Origin: a bacterium
GTDB taxonomy: Bacteria > UBA9089 > JASEGY01
Length of the DNA: 7,582 bases
Direction of reading: 5' to 3'
NCBI GenBank assembly: GCA_030019105.1
Contig: JASEGY010000073.1
Span: forward strand, 1 to 7,582
The number at the start of each line of letters is the position of its first letter. Positions within the stretch are counted from its first letter, which is position 1. This document shows, piece after piece, positions 1 through 6,108 of the stretch. The position numbers were made by a program, and so were the translations under genes. The notes below the pieces were generated by a model. That model worked only from the letters and a program-made list of their open reading frames with translations. It searched no databases and was not told where the DNA came from.

Positions 1-2746
1 TCCGCAATCGTAACATTCTCGCGGACAACGCAAATGTTGCGGGGTAATATTATATTTTGCCCGGGCGGCTACGTAGTCGCCAAGGTACCGAAACATAATG
101 CCCAGGTGGTGCAGGGAGACTGCCTTTGACTTCCCTGTAGTGGTCCGAGCGCTTTCCTTGAGCAGTTCCACCATCAAATGGATAAATCCCCAGGTTAGAA
201 GGTTCTCTGCATTGTTATTGACAATCTCCGTTGCCTCTTCGTAATCGCCGGCATCGAAGTACATCTCTCTGGCCTCAAGCTGCAGGAAGGTGTCTGAGAC
301 CGCATCACCCGCCATCTGAGCTGCATTAAGGTAATACTCCGCCCCTTGCCGCTTGTACACTGACCATTTTTCCCTGACCCGGCCCTTCACATACTCACGC
401 ACCAGCCGATGCACCTCATACAATATCTGCCGGGTATCTTCCTCGCCCCGCACCTCAAGAACCACCAGTAAGCCCCAGTCAATCAACTCCTCAATCTCTC
501 TGGTTATCGGCACTACCTTTCTTTTGACCGGTAGTTGGGCCTTGAGCCACTCAAGCAAATCCTCGCCGGATAGCGACTTCAGTTCTTGCAGGAGCCTTTC
601 GTCCCTAAGAGCGACCTGACCCATTAGCTGGAAGATGAGCTTCTCCATCTCGTGCAAGGGAAGCGCCTCATCTCTAACTTCCTCGGCCATCATCCATTCC
701 AGGGCATCCTGACCTACCGGCTTATTGAAGGCCGAGGCCCGGTTTATCAGCTCCTTTGCTTGAGGGCCAAGGTTGGAGTAGACATCATCAAGCAGTATCT
801 TTCGGACCATCTCCTCATCAAGCCCCTGAATGTCCGCCAGCACCTCCTCCGGCCCACGTTTGCGGCAGGCCTTGCCAAAAAGGCCCAGGGTTAAGGGATG
901 ACCGCCTGTCCGCTCAGCCACCTCATGCTTGAATCCATACTTCTTCGAGCTTACCTCCGGAGAGCGGTTCAAAAGGATGATTGACTCAGCCGGGCTAAGC
1001 CCGTCCAGGCCAATCTCGTCGATATTATCTTCACCCCGGCCTTCTTCTTGCAGGTCAAACCGGTACCTTGATGTAAACAGAAACTTAGCGCCTTGACGGC
1101 AGTGATTAACTATGACCCTTAATAGCCGGGCCAGGTCATCATCCTTGATCTTCCTCTCCTCATTTAGCAGGTCCTCAAAATTATCGAATATGAGCAATAG
1201 CTTCATCTGCGAAAGAACCTGGCCGACCAGATTTGCCTTCATATCCAGTGGGACAGGGGCAGACCATACCTCTGACAGGGCATTGACATCATTTAGAATC
1301 AGGAAGCTGTTCAACTCAGTCAGGAATCTATCTACAGAAAGCCCTCCGCCTCTGCACTCCACCCCGTATATCCAGTAGCCATGTTCGGCGGCCATTCGTT
1401 CCGCCGCTTTGGTTGAGAGGACTGTCTTTCCTATCCCTCCCAGCCCGTGGATAATGATCAGGCGTTTATTAAGGTGGATAAAGTCACGCAGTATCCGGCG
1501 CAACTGCGGCTGTCTGCCAATGAATTCCGTCCCAAGTTGTTCAAGGTTAAGATAGATGGATTTTTCAACCTTCAGGTGGGGAGCGGCCGATTTAGCTTGT
1601 TCTGTTGGCTCCGGCTCCTTAAACCGGATACCTTCCGGACTAAGGGCAAACATGGCCGGGGTGGCAAATTCACCGGCATAAATTGCCTGCTCTGACAGCA
1701 GAAGCCTTCGCCGGGCCTCAGACAGGGCAATATCAACTGGTTTACCAGCCGCCAGGGAGCGGTAGAAGCCTGAGGCTAATTGCAGGGCCGATTCATCAGT
1801 GATTGAGGCCTGCATAGCCACTACCGCGGGTATTCCTTTAGCCAGCAGGGGGGTAGCCAGGTCAGTAAATGCCTCCCGGGCATCGGTCATGGCTGTCTGA
1901 CAGCCTGAGAGGAAGATGAGCCGAAGGGTAGGATGCTGACCAAGGAGCTGGGAGATTACAGCAGCGTCTTTGGCCACACTGTTTCCCTGATTATCTTCAA
2001 GCAGTAACTGGCCATTGCCCTGGCTGAAGGCCCCATGTCCGGTATAATGCAGGATATGGTAATCCGTGCTGCTTAGCCGCTCCTCTATCACCTGGACAGA
2101 GGCCTCATCCTCAAAATCCACCTCTATCCTGCCCTCCGTGATGCCTTTATCCAAGGCCTGAAGCAGCAGCGATTTTTCCTCCTCTATCCTCAGCCGTCTT
2201 GCATCCGGCAGGTCAAGGGGGCTTGAAATTACTGCTAAGACCCGGAGTTTACCAGAGATAGGCGGCAGGGGCTTTTTTAGGGGAGCAAATTGGGCTGGAA
2301 GACAGTACCAGGGTAGTAGAGGCCGAGGCGGCTAAAAAATTTCCATCTTGATGCATGGCCTCCCAGGGGAGATTGGCCAGGGCAGGCTCTTTTAGCCTCA
2401 GTCGTATGCGCAAAGGTAAAGTGAGAGCATCAGAGACACCAGGAGTCTGGGAGACTCCTGGTGTCCTGGTCTGCGTAAGCTCCAGGAAGTGCTCTTTTAC
2501 CTTGCCGGTAAAGACCTGGGCAAAGAGCTTTCCTCCAAGCGAGCGCATATATTCGCTGCGCTTCTTAAGCTCATGGCCTTGCTCAAATGTTCTAAGCTGA
2601 AAGGATATCTCCTGAGGATTGAGAGAAAAGGGCGTAGAAACCTGCTCCTTCCTGCCGGAAGAATCTACAGATGAGATTTTCAGTTCTGCTGGAGAGCCTT
2701 TAATCAGCTCGACATAGATATCGAGCCATTCAAGCTGGCTTTGCAT
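1..2746 (-). CDS. CHAT protease-NB-ARC/STAND ATPase-TPR protein, 3' end off window, one apparent frameshift
   Basis: Residue numbers assume the break at 2273-2278 is corrected. The N-terminal ~430 residues form a CHAT (caspase-like) domain: LRIRLRL...LPWEAM, then HYTGHG with the putative catalytic His at 2035-2037 (about residue 237), then FLSGCQTA with the putative Cys at 1900-1902 (about 282). An NB-ARC-like STAND ATPase follows: Walker A GLGGIGKT (1423-1446), Walker B LLLIFD (Asp near 521), an arginine-bearing FTSRYR motif (about 560) and GGHPLTLGL (about 615). A helical/winged-helix stretch comes next, and a first TPR-like helix pair (LHHLGIMFRYLGDY) at the window edge; more TPRs probably lie beyond. 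The start ATG at 2746 is chosen for its strong AGGAGG. In the family, TPRs sense a signal, the ATPase oligomerises and CHAT cleaves a target; a defence or regulated-death role here is inference. The frame is open from 2331 to 1. Oddities: the frameshift and a palindrome insert at 2435-2465. Confidence 0.85.
2273..2278 (-). other. apparent frameshift at an A6 run in the CHAT gene
   Basis: On the minus strand the N-terminal frame reads CCT AAA AAA GCC and stops at a TAA (2249-2251) soon after. The CHAT domain continues without loss in the frame shifted by +1, which is open from about 2331 to the window edge. Removing one A from the run joins the halves smoothly (SPICSP-KKPLPPISGKLRVLAVISSP). 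The change may be a real mutation, a homopolymer error in the assembly, or slippage during expression; the sequence alone cannot say which. Confidence 0.8.
2435..2465. repeat. perfect 14-bp palindrome inside the CHAT coding region
   Basis: Arms 2435-2448 (GACACCAGGAGTCT) and 2452-2465 are exact reverse complements around a GGG loop. In the CHAT frame it encodes a doubled peptide, TPGVSQTPGVS, between ...FLELTQTR and ...LPLRIRLRL, a point where the CHAT family has a variable linker. It keeps the frame and adds about 11 residues. It looks like an inserted intergenic-type palindromic repeat rather than original protein sequence. Confidence 0.8.
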
Positions 2747-2756
2747 TTTCGTCCCC

Positions 2757-2762
2757 ACCTCC
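2757..2762 (-). promoter_or_regulatory. ribosome-binding site AGGAGG-type for the CHAT gene
   Basis: The minus strand reads AAGGAGGTGGGGACGAAAATG, with GGAGGT 10 nt before the ATG at 2746. This decides the start. A longer in-frame ATG at 2950 has no ribosome-binding site, lies almost at the predicted transcription start, and would translate through palindromic repeats. Confidence 0.8.
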
Positions 2763-2770
2763 TTTTTACT

Positions 2771-2825
2771 GCGCCCCTTCAGGGCGCGCATTCGATGTTG
2801 CTCCGAATCCCTGGGGTTAAAACCC
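2771..2825. repeat. cluster of three small hairpins in the CHAT leader
   Basis: Three inverted repeats follow each other: GCGCCC/GGGCGC (2771-2776 and 2782-2787), ATTCG/CGAAT (2790-2794 and 2804-2808) and GGGTT/AACCC (2814-2818 and 2821-2825). They lie between the predicted CHAT promoter and its ribosome-binding site, the first about 8 bp upstream of the SD. They resemble composite intergenic repeat units; a regulatory role is possible but not shown. Confidence 0.6.
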
Positions 2826-2844
2826 TTGTCGTTACCTACATTTT

Positions 2845-2947
2845 GGCCTTGATCATCGTTTCGGCCAGTCGAACACCGAAGAAACCAGGTTTCTTCAAGA
2901 AACCTGGTTTCTGGTCGGGCACGATGGCCGAGACGATGATCAAAGCC
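2845..2947. repeat. large nested palindrome in the CHAT leader
   Basis: Outer arms 2845-2867 and 2925-2947 are inverted copies matching at 21 of 23 positions (core TTGATCATCG). Inner arms 2880-2895 (AGAAACCAGGTTTCTT) and 2897-2912 are perfect 16-bp reverse complements with a single C between them; each inner arm is itself almost self-complementary. The block lies just downstream of the predicted CHAT promoter, so it would be transcribed as a long hairpin in the leader. A third copy of the outer arm lies at 7445-7467. Confidence 0.85.
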
Positions 2948-2959
2948 CATATTAGTATT

Positions 2960-2988
2960 ACTTTAACATTATTCAGGAAGTTTGTCAA
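2960..2988 (-). promoter_or_regulatory. predicted sigma70 promoter for the CHAT gene
   Basis: The minus strand reads TTGACA (2983-2988), a 17-bp spacer, then TAAAGT (2960-2965). The -35 is a perfect consensus and the -10 matches at four of six positions. Transcription would start near 2953, giving a leader of about 207 nt filled with palindromes before the ATG at 2746. Confidence 0.65.
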
Positions 2989-2990
2989 TA

Positions 2991-3026
2991 GAAAAGGAAA
3001 AGGAAAAGGAAAAGGAAAAGGAAAAG
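2991..3026. repeat. six-copy GAAAAG tandem hexamer
   Basis: Six exact copies of GAAAAG run from 2991 to 3026. They lie immediately upstream of the -35 of the CHAT promoter (2983-2988). Copy number of such a microsatellite can change by slippage, and a purine tract next to the -35 could alter promoter strength; that effect is inference. Confidence 0.9.
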
Positions 3027-3068
3027 GGTTGCCCTGGATCGGCCCTTTTTGAACCATGCCGAATTATC

Positions 3069-3097
3069 TTGACTTTTTATAGAAGAATTGATATAAT
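3069..3097 (+). promoter_or_regulatory. predicted sigma70 promoter for the AAA_14/DUF4143 gene
   Basis: TTGACT (3069-3074), a 17-bp spacer, and a perfect TATAAT (3092-3097). It points toward the ATPase gene, whose ATG is at 3288, giving a leader of about 185 nt. It is divergent from the CHAT promoter, with their -35 boxes about 80 bp apart. Confidence 0.75.
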
Positions 3098-3131
3098 CTG
3101 ACCCGTGCTAAATTGTAGCAATCATATAAAA

Positions 3132-3265
3132 ACAATAGCCTTCATAAAAGCTAAAGGTAGTGACGCTATCCACACTCAGGAGTTAATCCTTTAGGATTTC
3201 ATTATGAAAGGCTAAAGCCTAAAATCCGAAATATAGCTTGCTTTAGCTTTCGTGTGCCTCATTGT
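3132..3265. repeat. hairpin-rich leader of the AAA_14/DUF4143 gene
   Basis: Outer pairs are ACAAT/ATTGT (3132-3136, 3261-3265), AAAGCTAAAG/CTTTAGCTTT (3147-3156, 3241-3250, perfect 10 bp) and GCTAT/ATAGC (3165-3169, 3233-3237). Inside are AATCC/GGATT (3185-3189, 3194-3198), TTTCAT/ATGAAA (3197-3202, 3204-3209) and AGGCT/AGCCT (3209-3213, 3216-3220). The pieces nest, so the region could fold as one branched RNA, or it may be a palindromic repeat that landed between promoter and gene. It matches no riboswitch I recognise. Confidence 0.55.
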
Positions 3266-3287
3266 ATAAAAATAGTTAGGTGAAATT

Positions 3288-4616
3288 ATGAATATTACTC
3301 AAATAAAAAAGATACCTCTTTTTGGAAGAGGGATAATTGAGTCTATCTCCAAATGGATCGAAGATGACCGGCTGATAGTCTTAATAGGCTCTCGTCAGGT
3401 TGGAAAGACAAGCATCCTTTACCTCTTAATTCAAGATTTACTTGCAAAAGGTATCGAGGAAGACGCTATCTTCTACTTTGATCTGGAAGATTTTGAGATA
3501 CTGGAGTTGTTAAATAGCGGTGTTAAGAATTTTATTCAATATTTGACCGGTATAGGGGCTAATCTTCAAAAAAGGGTCTTTGTCTTCATCGATGAAATCC
3601 AATATCTGAATAATCCAAGTAATTTGCTAAAGCTACTTGCAGACCACCACAAAAACATAAAGGTTATCTGCTCCGGATCATCAACTCTGGATATAAGAAG
3701 AAAGTTTAAAGATTCGTTGGTTGGCCGCAAAATTGTTTTTGAGATTCACACCTTAAGTTTCTCTGAATTCCTCACCTTTAAGGAGAAGAAGCATCTTGTT
3801 CGCCTACTAAAGGAATTTTCCTGGCAAAAGATTACAGAGGAGGACTTTAAGGAGCCTGAAATTCTGGAGATTTGGGAAAAAGAGCTCACTTCTGAATTTG
3901 AAGAATATATAATATATGGCGGCTATCCTGCTGCTACTCTGGAGAAAGAAAAAGATAAGAAGATAGCAATTCTCCAGGAATTATATCATACTTATGTGCG
4001 TAAAGACATCAATGAACTCTTTACTGTTGAGGATATAGGTGCTTTTAATCGCTTAATCAAACTGTTGGGTCTTCAGATTGGTAATTTATTGAATTTAGCT
4101 GAACTCTCAACCTCTTTATCATGCAGTCGGGCAACAATTGAAAAGTATCTTTTTATTTTAGAGAATACCTTTATTACAAAAAGGATAATGCCCTTTTTTG
4201 ACAATAAGCGAAAAGAGATTATTAAGATGCCCAAGATATTTTTCTATGATGTTGGTTTGCGTAATCAAGTTACAAGGAATACCTCCCCTTTGGCCTTACG
4301 TGGTGAGGCAGGGGCATTGATCGAGAATTATGTTTTCGCTTATCTTGTTAATAACCTTGCTTTAGGAGAGGAATTGAAGTTCTGGCGGACCAAGAGTGGT
4401 AATGAGGTTGATTTTGTAGTTGAATCCGGTGATTTCCTTTTACCCATAGAGGTTAAATATCGAGCAGGGAAGAAAGATACAATCCCTACGGGTATTCGGT
4501 TCTTTCTTTCAAAGTATAATTCTAAAAAGGCGCTCGTCATCACCCAGGACTATCTTGGTAAAAGAGTAGCTAATGATGTAAAAATATACTTTATCCCAGT
4601 ATATCTGCTTGGGTAG
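3288..4616 (+). CDS. AAA_14/DUF4143 family ATPase
   Basis: This 442-residue protein has the standard two-part architecture of the family. An N-terminal P-loop ATPase carries Walker A GSRQVGKT (34-41), Walker B VFVFIDEIQ (97-105) and a sensor-like CSGSS (128-132), followed by the typical YGGYP (210-214). The C-terminal DUF4143 part has YDVGLRN (320-326) and PD-(D/E)XK-like residues: Glu346 in ALIEN, Asp375 in EVDFVV and Glu388/Lys390 in IEVKY. Length is normal and the gene looks intact. The ATG at 3288 has AGGTG five bases upstream. The cellular role of the family is not settled; members are often accessory and sometimes near defence or toxin genes. The gene is monocistronic here, divergent from the CHAT gene and convergent with the aminotransferase. 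Its DNA is visibly AT-richer than its neighbours, which suggests separate acquisition. Confidence 0.9.
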   Translation: MNITQIKKIPLFGRGIIESISKWIEDDRLIVLIGSRQVGKTSILYLLIQDLLAKGIEEDAIFYFDLEDFEILELLNSGVKNFIQYLTGIGANLQKRVFVFIDEIQYLNNPSNLLKLLADHHKNIKVICSGSSTLDIRRKFKDSLVGRKIVFEIHTLSFSEFLTFKEKKHLVRLLKEFSWQKITEEDFKEPEILEIWEKELTSEFEEYIIYGGYPAATLEKEKDKKIAILQELYHTYVRKDINELFTVEDIGAFNRLIKLLGLQIGNLLNLAELSTSLSCSRATIEKYLFILENTFITKRIMPFFDNKRKEIIKMPKIFFYDVGLRNQVTRNTSPLALRGEAGALIENYVFAYLVNNLALGEELKFWRTKSGNEVDFVVESGDFLLPIEVKYRAGKKDTIPTGIRFFLSKYNSKKALVITQDYLGKRVANDVKIYFIPVYLLG

Positions 4617-4660
4617 TAAGGAATTTGGACATGGTTTCATCTGATCTTTTCACCGTCGCG

Positions 4661-5509
4661 TTATTCATTTTGGCCTCCGATGGTTTCGTATAATTGACAG
4701 AGTTGTTTCGTCCGGGGGCCGACTTTACCAGAGCCAATCTTTCTGTCATCTATCTTGACCACAGGCATGATACCGGCTGAGGTAAAGGTAAGAAAGGACT
4801 CGGCTGCGGTGAAGAGATCATACCGGGTCAGTCTATCCTGGCAGGTTGTCAGGCCCTCTTGATGGGCCAGTTCCAGGACTGCCTCCCTGGTTATTCCTTT
4901 TAAAAGGCTACACGCCGGGGGAGTAACCAATCGTCCGGCCCGGTCAACGATAAAGATGTTGCTTATAGTTCCTTCTGTCACATAGCCGGCTTCATCAAGC
5001 ATTATCCCCTCAAAGGCGCCTCTGGCAACCGCTTCTTGCTTAGCCAGGATATTGGTCAGAAAATTGGCTGATTTAATTTGCGGCAAAAATCCACTACCCC
5101 TCAAAGTAGGGACAGTCACCACTGAAATTCCTTCCTGAAAGAAATGATCCGGATAGGGATTAAATGGTCTAACTATGATTACCAGGGTTGGCTTTCCCTG
5201 AAAAATATCGAGTCCCGGCTTTTCAGCTTCTCCCCGGGAAAGGCTGAGTCTCAGGATGGCCTCATCTATCCCGTTCTTTTGAACCGTTTCATAGACGGCC
5301 ACTTCCATCCGGCTAATGGGGGGAGTATCAAGAAGGATTGCCTTCGCTGAGGCCTGAAGTCTTTCTAAGTGCTGCCTCAGCCTGAACACCTTCCCCTTAC
5401 AAACCCGCATAGTCTCAAAGACAGCATCCCCATATAGATAACCCCGATCAAAGACCGAGACCTTAGCCTGGTCTCGGGTAAAGAATTGCCCATTAATGTA
5501 TATCCACAT
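4661..5509 (-). CDS. class IV PLP-dependent aminotransferase (branched-chain aminotransferase / aminodeoxychorismate lyase family)
   Basis: The protein has 282 residues, the usual size of fold-type IV enzymes. Family signatures are in order: DRGYLYGDAVFETMR (21-35), QIKSANFLTN with the PLP lysine at 146, VTEGTISNIFIV with Glu179 (177-188), KGITREAV (204-211) and a C-terminal TSAGIMPVVKID. The fold covers branched-chain aminotransferase (ilvE), D-amino acid aminotransferase and 4-amino-4-deoxychorismate lyase (pabC). FETMR rather than FEGIR, and TSAGIMPV rather than GTAAEV, leave ilvE versus pabC open, so no symbol is given. It is probably cytosolic. The ATG at 5509 has AGGT seven bases upstream. 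A nested mobile element separates it from its likely promoter at 6037-6065. Its 3' end faces the ATPase gene at 44 bp with no clear terminator between. Confidence 0.92.
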   Translation of the reverse strand: MWIYINGQFFTRDQAKVSVFDRGYLYGDAVFETMRVCKGKVFRLRQHLERLQASAKAILLDTPPISRMEVAVYETVQKNGIDEAILRLSLSRGEAEKPGLDIFQGKPTLVIIVRPFNPYPDHFFQEGISVVTVPTLRGSGFLPQIKSANFLTNILAKQEAVARGAFEGIMLDEAGYVTEGTISNIFIVDRAGRLVTPPACSLLKGITREAVLELAHQEGLTTCQDRLTRYDLFTAAESFLTFTSAGIMPVVKIDDRKIGSGKVGPRTKQLCQLYETIGGQNE

Positions 5510-5554
5510 ATTTTCGACCTGTGCGGTTAGCTGAAACGTAACCGTTCACGGCTT

Positions 5555-5583
5555 GAAATTAGAAATTGGAAATTAGAAATTGG
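5555..5583. repeat. GAAATTR heptamer array, left arm
   Basis: Four 7-bp units alternate GAAATTA and GAAATTG. The same array occurs inverted at 5935-5962 near the right end of the outer element, so the two can pair as a long stem. Confidence 0.8.
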
Positions 5584-5684
5584 TGAAAAAGATGAAGCGA
5601 GTCTATCCGAAGAGTTATCAGATATGGTCTGGTACGACTTTGACAAGTGGAACAAGATTGGATGCATTCATCAACAGCACAAAA
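5584..5684 (+). pseudogene. short protein-like open stretch inside the outer element
   Basis: In one plus-strand frame this non-repeat segment reads GEKDEASLSEELSD then MVWYDFDKWNKIGCIHQQHK. The mix of charged and aromatic residues looks more like real protein than the surrounding repeats. It has no ribosome-binding site, continues into repeat sequence on both sides, and meets a stop shortly after entering the inner element. It may be a captured gene fragment; I do not recognise the family, and it could be chance. Confidence 0.25.
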
Positions 5685-5692
5685 GTATAAAG

Positions 5693-5923
5693 GTATCTAC
5701 TCAGCCACGAATTAACACAAATTGACACGAATACACACGAATAAAAGCAGCAATCCACCAATTTAGCCGATGAGTCAAATAGAACACGGATTGTACGGAT
5801 GAGACGGATACACACGGATAATAAAAATCAGTGGGAATCCGTCGAATCCGTGTCATCAGGGTGCTATAAAAATTCGTGATAATTCGTGATAATTCGTGGT
5901 TAATAAAGAGGCTGAGTAGTTAC
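5693..5923. mobile_element. inner MITE-like element, 231 bp, nested in the outer one
   Basis: The ends are GTATCTACTCAGCC (5693-5706) and GGCTGAGTAGTTAC (5910-5923), reverse complements at 13 of 14 positions. GTATAAAG is duplicated directly outside, at 5685-5692 and 5924-5931. The interior is largely self-complementary: ACGAATT motifs on the left face three 10-bp AATTCGTGAT-type units on the right (5871-5900), and ACACGGATT (5784-5792) faces AATCCGTGT (5845-5853). It has no coding capacity. Like the outer element it has 14-bp ends starting GTA and an 8-bp duplication. Confidence 0.8.
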
Positions 5924-6036
5924 GTATAAAGGTTCAATTTCCAATTTCCAATTTCTAATTTCAGCGTTCCGTGAACGGTTACCCTCAACCGTGAATCCTG
6001 AACCCTGAACCCGTGAACGGTTACGCTGAAACCTTA

Positions 6037-6065
6037 ATTATACACCAGGAGGAGAAAATGGTCAA
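6037..6065 (-). promoter_or_regulatory. predicted sigma70 promoter for the aminotransferase gene
   Basis: The minus strand reads TTGACC (6060-6065), a 17-bp spacer, and a perfect TATAAT (6037-6042). Transcription would start near 6030, inside the right-hand target duplication of the outer element. With the element removed, the leader to the aminotransferase ATG is only about 26 nt; at present it is about 520 nt. It lies just after the lpxK stop at 6109. Confidence 0.75.
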
Positions 6066-6108
6066 GCCTAAATCAAAGGTGAAATTTGCCGAACCTTCGC
6101 TGCGGCTG

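Larger units (their letters stand above)
5538..6024. mobile_element. outer MITE-like element, 487 bp, 14-bp inverted ends, 8-bp target duplication
   Basis: The ends are GTAACCGTTCACGG (5538-5551) and its perfect reverse complement (6011-6024). Direct repeats GCTGAAAC flank it at 5530-5537 and 6025-6032. No transposase fits inside, so any movement would need one acting in trans. A second copy of the right end lies internally at 5969-5982. Just inside the ends, a heptamer stretch is also inverted (5554-5574 against 5943-5963). It interrupts the leader between the promoter at 6037-6065 and the aminotransferase. Without the inner element and its duplication it would be about 248 bp. Confidence 0.8.

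Noticed and set aside
2270..2282. Programmed -1 frameshift at an A AAA AAG-like heptamer in the CHAT gene
   Set aside because: The phase is wrong: the continuing frame is +1 relative to the upstream frame, and a -1 slip would meet a TAA at once.
2747..2950. N-terminal extension of the CHAT protein to the ATG at 2950
   Set aside because: It has no ribosome-binding site, almost coincides with the predicted transcription start, and translates only palindromic repeats; the ATG at 2746 has a strong SD.
3022..3049. Terminator: AAAAGGG pairing with CCCTTTT followed by a T-run
   Set aside because: The loop is long, the stem is mostly A-T pairs, and no gene ends upstream on the plus strand.
4617..4660. 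Possible bidirectional terminator between the convergent genes
   Set aside because: No convincing stem followed by a T-run is visible in these 44 bp.
5618..5815. A 65-codon minus-strand ORF
   Set aside because: It spans the boundary of the inner element, consists mainly of its repeats and has no ribosome-binding site.
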